NCBI GenBank assembly: GCA_019022495.1
Contig: JAFEKR010000006.1
Span: forward strand, 1,054,001-1,118,000
DNA: 64,000 bases
Direction of reading: 5' to 3'
Source: Epichloe hybrida
Lineage: Eukaryota > Ascomycota > Sordariomycetes > Hypocreales > Clavicipitaceae
In this document: positions 1 to 10,004 of the stretch, piece by piece
Position numbering within the stretch: the first letter of the stretch is position 1
Layout: each line of letters begins with the position of its first letter
Program-made: the position numbers and the translations under genes
Notes under the pieces: model-generated
What the model saw: the letters and a program-made list of their open reading frames with translations, nothing else
Told to the model about the DNA's origin: nothing
The model's database searches: none

Positions 1-1102
1 CAAGCCTGATACGAAGCCATGTCGGCCAGACACATGTCGACAAATGGCAGAAAAGTCGTCCGACGGTCCACGATGACATCTTTCTTGTTCTTGTTCGTCT
101 TCGTAGACGCGACCCATCGAGAGAAGGCAATTGGCAAGGCTAGGATACTGCAGGCTCCTTCTTGCATCGGTGATTCCATCAATAAACCATGCCACCTCCC
201 TCCGTCCCTCAACCCATAACCCATGGACAGCTGAAGAAGACTCTTACATACATAGACCCCGCTGACAAAACTTGCTTGTGAGTTGTGACGGACATGCCCG
301 TCGGGGCTCGGCTCGTGGCTGTGCACTTGTGGCGCCCCCCCGCAACGTTACAAAATTGAAATACGAAATCTGTGCAATCTGGCGCGGGGGGCAGGGGGGG
401 GGCAGGGGCACGCACCGAGAGTAAACCTATAATACATATAATAATGCCCTACGGATTACTACCGAGTACGGAGTACGGAGTACCGAGGCCGAGGTGCAGG
501 CGCCCGTGAACAAGAATTCCCATCTCATCTCATCTTGTTGCAATCCGTTCTGCACCCAACCCGCGTGCGTTATAAGTCATCTTGGGAAATTTCCAATTCC
601 AGAAACCAAAAAAAAAAAAAAAAACAATGACGCAGAACCCTGATCTGCAGCACGCCACGCCACGCCAGCCAGACCTGCTGATCTGGCTGATCTGGCTGGC
701 AAGGTGAAACTCAAGTCACGCGGCCGGCTCGTCAACCCGTGACACGACGTCCCCGTGGCCCCCCCCCCCCCAACGGCCGGGCGCACCTTGACCGCAAATT
801 CCCCAAGAGCACAGGCCCAGGCCCACTCCACACGCACGTCACGTATTCAACAATTTCTTCCCTTCTTCTCCGTTGTCTTGTCTAGACGTACCGAGTTATG
901 TGCGGAAGGAAAAAAAAACTTGCAATGACCTTGTGCTGAAGACAGCGGATAACTTGCATCACTTTTCAATGTCATTCGTTGCCGTTGGCTTCCATTCCGT
1001 TTCTAGTATACTGTACACTAGCAGTTCGCTACCTTTTTTTTCGCTATACAACTCCAACACAACCACGACCACGAAGACGACAACACGCCATGCCAACACG
1101 CC
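1..1102. other. Intergenic region, no gene recognised
   Basis: I see no convincing coding exon here. The stretch holds a run of about 18 A (near 608-624), C- and G-rich homopolymers near 390-410 and 760-771, and a short array of the motif TACGGAG at 463-483 that recurs elsewhere in the window. Short open frames are low-complexity or antisense to the neighbouring oxidase gene. The part next to 1102 should contain the 3' UTR of the oxidase gene. Confidence 0.6.
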
Positions 1103-2062
1103 TCACTTCAGCTCTGTAGCAACACCCCTGGATATCCAGTCGGCCAGTGCCATGGTCGTCACCATGGGGTTCACACCACTGGCGCTGGGAAAGACACTCG
1201 CGTCGGCCACGTACAGGTTCTTGGTGCCCCAGACCTTGCCTCGCATGTCGACGACGCCCGAGTCCTCGTTTGCGCTCATGCGACATGCCCATCTGATGGG
1301 CGGACATGCACACGGCAGCGGGTGGTTTGTTGTCCACCTCACGGAGCTTCTTGATCCAGGCGGCAAGGTCGGGGTCAGTGAACTCGGGATCCTTGCCAGC
1401 CTCGTGCTCGGCCTGTCTCTTGCCGCCGTCCTTGGAGATGAAGGGAGGCAGATGAGGCAGGTGAGCGCGGATCTCCGTCGCCCGCGCGACGTAGGCGATC
1501 TTGGCCAGGGCGATGAGTCCCTCGAGGGTGTGCTCCCGGTCAAAGTCGGACATGTTGTAGTCGATGCGAGGTGTGCCCTTTCGCGGGTCCGGGTATACTC
1601 GTCCCGTGTCGCGATCGCGCGTCAGAGATATCCAACTGCCCAGGTGCCGGTACTTGAGTGCCAATACCTTTGCGTCTATGCCGTCTCGCCATGATTGTGT
1701 GGCATATGTTGTGTATGGCTAAGAACATGATGAGATTGGGTCACAGTTGGATATATCAGGCAAAAAAGTTTTTTTTTTTTTGGGGGGGGGGGGGGGAATA
1801 TTATCGTAGGCGGTGGCGAGGGGGTTCGGGCCTGCACACTTACAAGATTGCATGTTGGCTCCAGCTTGACACCATGGCCTCGGCCGTCCAGATTCTCAAA
1901 CTCGTTGACGTAGGATGTGATTATGCCGCCCTCCCATGAAGTCATGTCCGTGTTTCCGAAAACAGCGGACAGTAAGTTGGTAGGATGCAAGTGAAGATGT
2001 CGCCCGACATTGCGGTTCTGAAACACCATCATGATGTCGTCTGATCAGCCAATATGTCCATA

Positions 2063-2135
<73 letters not shown>

Positions 2136-3714
2136 ATATGTATACATGCATTTTGAGGGGAGGCAAGCTTTTATCGTTTCGTTCCTGTTGGTGGCAACTC
2201 ACCTTGACGCCACTCTTGGCCAAGATGACGGGGCTCCATATCGAACCGCCCGAAATGATAACCTTCCTCGCCCTGATGAAGACGCGTCGCTGGAGTCGAG
2301 CCGATTCCGGCTTGTGTACACCGCCCTCTTCGTCCCTGGCGGTCCACAACCCCTCGACTCCGATGGCGGTGACGCCGTCGTCGGCAAAGACAACCTTTTC
2401 CACGGTGAAACCCTCCATGAACTCAGCACCAGCCTCACCCGCAGCAGGGAGCCAAGACGTGGCAGGGCCCTTCTTCTCGGCCGAGTTGCAGCCCAAATGG
2501 CATCTGCCACAGTAATGCTCCTTGCTCGCCGTGTTCTGCTCGACAACGCCACCCTTCCAGCCCAGTATCTTGGTTCCGTCCAGCAGGGCCTGGTTGCGCG
2601 CGTTTTGGCGAATGGCGTCCTTGCTGGCTCCGATGAAGTCCCATACGCGATCCATGCTGTCGTCAAAGTCGCTTGACGTGAACAAGGGCAAGCCCTCGGA
2701 GGCCCACTCCTCGCGGACGAAATCCTGCAGCCGAAAGCACACGCTCCAGTTCACGGTGCCGCCGCCTCCCCAGGAGCCGCCGCACAAGATGCCCGTGCTT
2801 GCCGAGTCGCTGAAGTAGACACCGCCGGCGTCGTACAGGTAGTGGGAGGCAGATTCCTGTGTCATGGGCAGCTGCGATGGCGGGAAGTAGTAGCCCTTGT
2901 CAACGACGAGAACCCGATGACCAGCCTCAGCAATGTTCTTGGCAGCAACACCACCGCCACACCCGGAGCCTACTATGACGACATCGGTGGAAATCTCATG
3001 AGTGCCCGAGCCGGCAGGAGCCTGGACGAACTCATAGGCATAGCCCTCGGTGTTCTTCCAATCATAAGGAACGTCGGTGTATCCTGAAATCTCCTGAAAA
3101 AACCTGCTATGGAGCGAGTTTGCCTTCTGGGCCACCTGGGCCACCGACTTTGAGAGAGTCCGCAACGGGACGATGCGAGACGAGGCCCATGACTGCAGGA
3201 TAGCGTGTCGGACATGTGTGGGTTGATGAGCCACGGGGGTCCAGTATCCGGTCAAGAGCAAGCTGCCCGCGTACGTGCTGTGAGAAGTTTGAATCAGCAA
3301 ATTTGCATATCTTGATCCAGATTGCAGCCAGTCTCCCCACACTTACCCGAGCAGATTCATTACCCTGGCCAACTGTCCCCGTTGAGGAACAATAGCAAGA
3401 GATCGCAGACAGTCCTCCCTGAATTTGGCATCCTCGGAGGGCCGAAACTCGAGGTACTCCTTGATTTTTTCTCTGGAAGGCGGGTTGGAGAGGGCCGAGA
3501 CGCAGTCATCCACGAGCTTTTCGAACTGGGTATCAGAAAGGACGATGCTGCCGTTCTTGTCCTTGACGGAAGACGACGTGGTCGAGGTGATGGAGGGCAG
3601 GACACCGTCAGTGAGAGAAAACAGAGTATCCCACTCCGCCTCCGTCATGAAGTCCCCGGCCGGGACTTCTGGCAACGGGATGGGCTTTGGCCCCAGAGTG
3701 CTGGTCACATCCAT
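1103..3714 (-). CDS. Long-chain fatty alcohol oxidase (GMC family), apparently frameshifted
   Basis: Predicted FAD-dependent oxidase of long-chain fatty alcohols to aldehydes (omega-oxidation and alkane use). Exons read as 3714-3347, 3277-2203, 2017-1844 and 1718-1103. All three introns have GT...AG ends and phases agree. The start chosen is the ATG at 3714, just before a conserved proline-rich N-terminus; an in-frame ATG at 3795 is possible. The Rossmann motif VVIVGSGCGGG lies near residue 225, followed by CGGSWGGGGTVNWS, ISLTRDRD and the C-terminal VNPMVTTMALADWISRG block. In the last exon the frame breaks at about 1284-1288: AHQMG continues in one frame, while the expected CRMSANEDSG continues in another. 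Exon 4 is 616 nt. Two extra bases would restore a 744-residue protein, which is the usual family size. So this is either a real pseudogenising deletion or an assembly error. Intron 2 carries a long CA/TA repeat and intron 3 a T13-G15 run. Confidence 0.86.
2065..2146. repeat. (CA)n/(TA)n microsatellite inside oxidase intron 2
   Basis: About 20 CA units are followed by about 12 TA units and then imperfect TATG repeats. All of it lies within the 185-nt intron 2018-2202 of the fatty alcohol oxidase gene. This explains why open frames crossing it give runs of T-H or Y-I. Confidence 0.95.
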
Positions 3715-3795
3715 TGATGGCGATGGCGGCTTTCTGGTCTGGTCGAGGTTTCCCTTCCACACGCGTTGCACCGCCTCTGGTAATAAAAGAAGCAA

Positions 3796-5241
3796 GTCAG
3801 CAAGTCAGCAAGAGAGCAGGGACAGGTTGCCCAAGAGCAAAAAAAAAGAAAAGAGGAGCCGGCGGGACTAATTAAGTACACATCAAGATGCGTCGCATCG
3901 GCTCTACTAGTTCTCAGCTCTAAGCACTCCGGCCGGGGCAACGCGGGGCAGAGCTGGGATGCATCTGTAGCATCTTGGCTGCGTCCATCGTCGAGACTGC
4001 GGGTCGACACGAGACAGACCACACGAGACAGACCACACGAGACAGATCACACGAGACCACACGAGACACACGAGACGCCGAACCCACGTTTGCCTCGGCA
4101 CTGTGCCGCACAGTGTCACGGTGTCACAGTGGCACGGTTGTTCCGGCCTGCCGTCCGAGCCTGCCGCCAACCCTTCCCCGCCAATCCTTCCCCGCCACCC
4201 CCGCAACACACACACACACTCGACCGACCACAACACACACCTTCCAAGACCTTGTCAGTTCGGGATGTCGGTTCGGGATGGTCACTTTACCGCATTGTCA
4301 TATTTGTATTCTCATCCCCTCCTCTCCTTTTCTTCCTGCTTGTCTTTTGCCCATCTCATGCCGTCGAGATCCAGACAAGAACCCCCCCCCCAAAACCGCC
4401 CTATTGTCTGTCCGTCCCATGCTCTCTCGCCCCAGAACCTTAGCCCATCGACCAGACCACACGCATGTAAGCAGTTTTTGTTTCGAATAAAACACAATAA
4501 CGCCACAAGAATGTCTACGCCCCCTCCCCGGGCTCTGTTATTGTACACATTCCAGAGTTCCCTGAACTGGTGGCCAGGCCGTCTCGTTTCCATATAAGAT
4601 GGTGACTAATTGTACAAACATGCCAAAAGAATAAAAGTGAATTCGTCGAAAGAAGTAAGAAAGGGGGGAAAAAAAAAACCAAGAGGGAGAGGGAGAGGGA
4701 GAGAGGGGGGGGAGGGAGGAGAGGAAAGGAGAGGAAAGGAGAGCAGAGGGAAACAACATCGTCTCCAAGGTAACCCATATCGTCATCGGGGTAAGAAGAA
4801 AATAAAACAACATGTACAAAGAGCTCCAAAGATACGGGCAGGATGCCTCTACCGAGTCTATCATCCTGCCATGGTTGTTGCATCTAATCCATGAGCCCTT
4901 CATAGTCGTGTGTGTAGGCCGTGTCTTTCCTTCCGAGTCCGACACGACATCAAAAGTGTACATGAGCATCATGAAACATACGCATACTGTCCAAACATGG
5001 ACAGAGTTGACTTGTCCCAGCCAATACCGGCCTGTATGGCCCCGTTGAGTTCATTGTCGTGGTCATCTCAGCTGCAGCTTTTGCGCACCATACACCATAA
5101 CCCACGGCCTGGGGCAAACGCTGTGCTTGTGCTGCCGTGTGTGCACTCATTGTCGCAAGAACCTTTGTCGAGCCCTCTGGAATCGGCCGTCTGCCGGAGG
5201 AGAATTGTGATAAGCTCGTATTGCCGTGCGCGTCATCATCG

Positions 5242-5272
<31 letters not shown>

Positions 5273-5408
5273 GTTGTGGTATCTGGAGTGTGATGCGGTG
5301 GGCTAGACACCTTGTGTCTCCTGAAAAAAGGAAAGTCTTTCATCCTAAACCGACTCGGCTTTTTCGTGAGTGATTTTCCCTCTGCCTTGCCACTACTGCC
5401 CCCGTGGC
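3796..5408. other. Intergenic region between oxidase 5' end and phosphodiesterase 3' end
   Basis: No coding exon recognised. Contents are low-complexity. There is an array of ACACGAGACAGACC-like units at about 4008-4075, a CCCC-rich stretch near 4381-4396, a purine-only tract of GAGAGG units at about 4665-4750, and a (TCA)n microsatellite at 5232-5272. The oxidase promoter should lie in the first part and the 3' UTR of the phosphodiesterase just below 5409. Confidence 0.6.
5232..5272. repeat. (TCA)n trinucleotide microsatellite
   Basis: About 13 nearly perfect TCA/CAT units downstream of the phosphodiesterase stop codon. Non-coding on the gene's strand. Confidence 0.9.
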
Positions 5409-8329
5409 TCAGGTCGTCGTCCACAGCTCCGCATCGTGTAGAACGGTCCCGGGAGAGTCTTGGCTCGAGTTGCTTGGGCATGACGCATTCATTCCGGGAA
5501 CGCTCATGGTCCGCTCCATCGATTCGTTGCTGACGATGCTGGTGCCTTGTGTGCTCGGGGAGAGAGCCATCTTCCCTGTCGTGGCAGTCGTGGCTTGGGA
5601 TTGCCAGTCTCCCGCGAATGCCCCCGATGCACTTCCTTCGGTGGTCTCGCTGCAGCGCTGCCTGCCGAGATGTGTCGACGCTTTACTCTCGCAAGTGCTG
5701 TCGCCTCGCGACCTGCAGTTGAAAGGGTCGCTGTCGGCCAGCTCTCGCACTGCATCGAACGATGAGACTGTTCCGTTCTCAAACTTCTTATGCTGCGCTT
5801 CCTCGTCCCGCTGAACCGCATGCCTGATATCTGCGGGCTCGTCGGATGCTGATGGAGCTTGTTGTTGGTCACGGATCAATACGTCGGCAGCTACTTGTGG
5901 AGCTTGTCCTCTTTCTTCCACGACTCCTTCGGTTGCGACCTCTGCCCGATTGGCCTCGTTGGTGGTCGGCTGATTCTTTGCCGAGTCCTTCTCGGCTGCG
6001 TAGCTTCGTGTCCGGGGTGAGAAGGTGCCCTCACGAGTTCCTCGTCCAACACCCAGCTCCTCGGGTGACTGCTTTGCTTTTTCCTCCCGTACCTTCTGCT
6101 CGAAGAGACCGCTATTGACCTCGAGCTCGTCCACGGTGTATCGCATGGCGGGCATGATATCGGCGACACCTTGGAACAAGGGAATGGCGAACATGTTCAT
6201 GAAACCGAGCTGAGCGTTGGACAGGGATAGAATATCCTTTTTGGGGTGAGCAAGCAAGGACGACTTGATGTCTAGCTCTTCTTCCATTGAGGCCTGTCGG
6301 GAGAACTCCTCAGATAGGTTATGCATCCACTTCAATGCTGTGTCATGATGCCGGGCCTGGCGTCAAATGGTTGGTTAGTACGACGACCCCGGAACAGACT
6401 TTGGGTCCGCCGCGCTTGAAGCTCCTCGGGAATTTTTTTTTTTTTTTTTTTTTTTTTTTTGTAAAAGGCAGGGATGACCTACCACATTGCTAATATCTGC
6501 ACATTTTATAAGCAGTGAGCATGCTAAAGCTTTATGCTCCTCAAGCTGTCGGCCGTTCCAGCCATCGGTGCTGTTGCTGTCCTGCAGCCGTTCTTGAGCA
6601 TCACCGAGCTTCTTCATGTAGTCAAAATGTAAGCCCATGTCCGTAGCCAGGATGGAGCTAATCATCAGACTCCGCATTTTGCGGTCCTCAAAAGCAGAGG
6701 GCCAATGCCGACGAAGGATCTGTGAATAGGCGGCACAGTGGAACGATTCCAGCACGGAGCGATCGTTGTATAGTTGCGCGAGGGGAGCGTTCAGAGTGGC
6801 CAGGAATCCATTATTGACTCCTGGATGGCCTACATCGTGACCAATGGCGGTGATGAGCAGTGTGAGAGCTTCAAACGGACTCAGCAATGCCGCAATTGGC
6901 GACTTGACGGGTATCGCGTCGTTCCCTTGCCCGGTTGGGTAGGGTGGGACGGCGCCAATGTGGACAAGAAAATTGAATGTGGCCTGCAGCACATCCACCA
7001 CGTGGCGGAAGTTGTGATAAGGAACAAAACTGTTGTAGGCGGCGCGACACGCGACCAGGTAGCCTATGAGCTGGTCTGTTGATGGAACGTTAGCGAAATG
7101 ATCAATCAGTTCATGGCACCATGGTGATGAGATATTGCCAGCCTACCCGTAGGAATGCGCCAAGGTTCCAGTTCGGGTACTGCCAGAGCGTGTTTGAACA
7201 TGACTAAAGCGGCGACCAATAATTCATCGTCAGAGAAGGAGTGGGCACAAAAGTGCCATCGCCCTACAGCTTTGGCAATTTCAGCTTGACGCTGAGAAGA
7301 AACAGCAATGTGTGCTCCCGCGATCTGTCCTTCGTTGCTGTCGAGGCGACAGATGCCGTTCATGAGCCCGGATACCATGGCTTCTCGCAAATAAGCAAAG
7401 GGTTTCTGCTCGTTGATACCGACCCAGGATCGTTTTCTGCCCTTGGTGACCTCCAGCATCGCTTGCTGTTCTTTGATGGCATCTCTATGTGCTTTATAGG
7501 CACATATCTCGAGAGTCGTGACGCAGTTTGAGCTCAGTGGGCTGATGCGTACATCGACGGCACCAATGTCTAAACATGTTCTTATCAACCGACGACTGGC
7601 TGCTAGCAACGCCTCCGGTGTCGATGGAGTCGTCTCCAAGGCGCCGTCCGTCATTTGACGCCCAGCTTCGGACACATTTGGTTCTGTATGACTGATGACT
7701 GGTACAGGAACGACGAGCTTCGATAAGCCGCGAAGATGTGCCTCGGTGATAATCTTTTGCAGAAGACTCAAGCCGTACAGCTCCTCACTGGGGGTGTGGA
7801 TCTCGAAAGACTGCGCGGCCGGGGCAGGTGTGGGGGACGAGGATCGTGATCGACCTTGTTGATCCTGCAGCTGATCATCGAATGGAGTATCCAGTAGTAT
7901 CAGAGTAGGTGTGAGATCGGTCATATACGCATCTTGAAGCTGAAAAAGAGTCGATAGACATGCAGCACCGGTGTTGCAGATATGAACTGCGGGAACCGGG
8001 TTAGTCTCATGGGATTTTAGTGAACGGATTATGCGACAAGGAAATCATCATCGTCATTCTTTCCCCCCTGCCCAGCAATTTGCTGCTGGTGACGTCGATT
8101 GAATGACTGCATTGGAGAAGATGAGGAGGCATCAAGGAATGACATTGCGTAACATACCGTCACCAAAGGTGTCTAGTAATGGTTTGACCAGGTTTCTATC
8201 ATGTTCGCGTTTCCGTTCCGATTGGCCGAATTCGTGAATTAAGCCCGAGGAGTCGGGTACAGCGCGTATCAGTGTATCCTCGTCAACTAGTCGATTGACA
8301 TATATGACGTTGCATGAAAGTCGGTCCAT
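5409..8329 (-). CDS. PDE2: High-affinity class I cyclic-nucleotide phosphodiesterase (fungal Pde2 type)
   Basis: Predicted to hydrolyse cAMP to 5'-AMP in the cytosol and so limit protein kinase A signalling. Exons are 8329-8158, 7986-7147, 7075-6483 and 6356-5409. Phases agree and give about 850 residues. The start is the ATG at 8329, because the conserved fungal N-terminus MDRLSCNVIYVNRL begins there; the frame opens further upstream but that part is low in similarity. Catalytic HD-domain motifs are intact: YHNFRHVVDV near 357-366, the metal-binding signature HDVGHPGVNN at about 417-426, and KCADISNV near 528-535. The N-terminal 330 residues are a typical fungal extension. The last 210 residues are Ser/Glu-rich and look disordered. 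Intron 3 (6357-6482) contains 28 consecutive T on the plus strand, with a good TACTAAC branch site after it. Function is assigned from the family; substrate preference is inferred. Confidence 0.92.
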
Positions 8330-9228
8330 TGTGGTAACGGGAGGCTGCCAGTCTCGCGACTGGAGCACGTTGACAACCCGGCAGGGTTTCGTCAAACGAC
8401 ACACCGGGTCGTGGAAAGGCGATAAGATAATCAACGGGGGAAACTCGAGTAACTGCTGTGCAGGCCGGCACTTGGCGATCGAAAAGCTCCAAGCAGGAGT
8501 CGAGGCCGAGGTGCACTGCAGCGACGCTCGTCGGGCGGAAGTCAATTGAGAATTGAGAAACAGGGTTGAGGACTGAATGGGTGGTCATTCGATACTCGGG
8601 CTCCAGATCCAGATCCCGCAGTAGATGTCATGCGAGCCTTCAAAGTGCCAGCGCCATTGATGGAGAAATCGAATCGGATACGCACCAGACAACTTGTCGC
8701 TATCGGAGGTCTCGAAATTGCAGAGGGGATGGGGTAGACAAATTTGCGCCTCGTTGCGGGTTGACTCCTCGTGCGGCAAGGCGAGAAGTTTGAATGGCTG
8801 AGTGATGATGGCAATGAAACGCGTACAGCGGGGAAAAAAAAAAAAAAGGCTGAAGGAATGAAGGTATCGACAGTGAAGGAAAATAAGGAAGAAGGCGTCA
8901 GGGAAGAGTTGCACGTGGGGAGGATGATGTTGTGAGGATCTAGAAGGACGAGTCGAAGAAAGACGGGCGCGAGTGTCGCACCGATTGGATGGGAGAGGGC
9001 GACCGTTTCTTTGGGGGGGGGGACGGGGGGGAGCTCCTCATCAGCTTCTCCAGTCAGGTCATTCACTTGCAAGAGTTCCAGAAGACGACGGGACAATGCA
9101 CTACTGCACTGCAATGCAGGGACAAGGGACAAGGGGCAAGGAGCAAGGAACTGCGCAATAAGCAATAACGGGGCCCCGAAGACTGGGTCTGGTCTGGCGG
9201 CAGTGGCGGGTGATGGTGGATGGTCCTA

Positions 9229-9302
9229 TGGATGGATGGATGGATGGATGGATGGATGGATTTATGGATTTATGGATTTATGGATGGATGGATGGATGGA
9301 TG
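9229..9302. repeat. (GGAT)n tandem repeat with GGATTTAT variants
   Basis: About eighteen 4-bp GGAT units interrupted by three GGATTTAT units. Non-coding low-complexity DNA about 470 bp outside the transposon nest. Confidence 0.93.
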
Positions 9303-9605
9303 ACAAGAGGGCAGACGGAGGAGCCACGCCGCTGGTGTCTTTGCTTGGTTTCCGTCGTGGCCCGATTCTTATTAAAATCTTATAAATGCTCCGAAACGCA
9401 GCCCGACCGACCTTGTTCGAATGGACTGGAGTTTCTTTCTAGAAGGGAGGGAAGGAGTCCGACCAAACAGCGTCAGTTCCAGAGGCGGGACATGAAAACT
9501 GTGCCTCCTCTGCAGACTGCAGCCCACCCACCCGTCGACAGTGGACTGGACAGGGCAGGACGAGTGAGATGGGACTACGAATGTATGTACATACGGATCC
9601 GTACG

Positions 9606-9717
9606 CAATGCGATGCGATGCGATGTGATGCGATGTGATGCGATGCGGTGCGGTGTGATATGCGATGCGATGCGATGCGATGTGATGCGGTGTGATGCGA
9701 TGTGATGCGATGCGATG
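9606..9717. repeat. (GCGAT)n pentanucleotide array with GTGAT and GCGGT variants
   Basis: About 22 units of 5 bp, mainly GCGAT with scattered GTGAT and GCGGT. It ends 57 bp before the left LTR of the Copia element. The variants differ by C/T and A/G transitions, but the array retains many CpG and TpG steps, so it is not heavily mutated. Confidence 0.93.
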
Positions 9718-9768
9718 GGCATGCAGAACAGGCAAGACGTGAAATGAATGAGTTGACACGTATGTAAT

Positions 9769-9773
9769 GTAAT
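9769..9773. other. Target site duplication GTAAT, left copy (Copia)
   Basis: The five bases GTAAT immediately precede the TGTC start of the left LTR. The same five bases follow the CA end of the right LTR at 31615-31619. This is the expected 5-bp duplication of an LTR retrotransposon. Confidence 0.93.
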
Positions 9774-10004
9774 TGTCAAGGTAGGGGTGTAAATGGATGA
9801 TAGAAAGCGTTCGATTTAGTCAATCAGAGGTGCAGACAGCACCTAACTTTTATACCTAAAAGGTACATAGTACGCTATAGTAATAACTAGTCTATAGAGG
9901 TACTTCTAATATATTATATTTACTAATATTTAACCTTATGTTTTATCCCTATTAATACGCACTACCCTTATATAACCTATGCTTTAAGGGAGCTCTCCTT
10001 AATA
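9774..10004 (-). repeat. Copia LTR, left copy (3' LTR by coding direction)
   Basis: 231 bp, starting TGTCAAGG and ending TTAATA, where the right copy ends CTGACA. The outer roughly 95 bp retain CpA and TpG. The inner half is heavily C-to-T and G-to-A mutated relative to the right copy. There is no indel between the two copies. Confidence 0.93.

Larger units (their letters stand above)
8330..9773. other. Upstream region of the phosphodiesterase, ending at the transposon nest
   Basis: No gene recognised. It should hold the promoter and 5' UTR of the phosphodiesterase. It contains two tandem repeat arrays (9229-9302 and 9606-9717). It stops abruptly at 9774, where the left LTR of the Copia element starts. 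Base composition is balanced right up to the junction and shows no RIP. Confidence 0.6.

Noticed and set aside
873..1694. 273-codon open frame on the plus strand
   Set aside because: It is antisense to the last exon of the fatty alcohol oxidase, and its sequence is low-complexity and unlike any protein I know.
1676..2147. Open frames rich in T-H, Y-I or V-C repeats
   Set aside because: They are translations of the CA/TA microsatellite in an oxidase intron.
8542..9165. 207-codon open frame on the minus strand upstream of the phosphodiesterase
   Set aside because: Composition is low-complexity, it contains a poly-F stretch from a homopolymer, and it shows no domain. More likely promoter or 5' UTR.
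9372..9779. Open frames rich in ITSHRIASHR repeats
   Set aside because: They are translations of the GCGAT tandem array in several frames.
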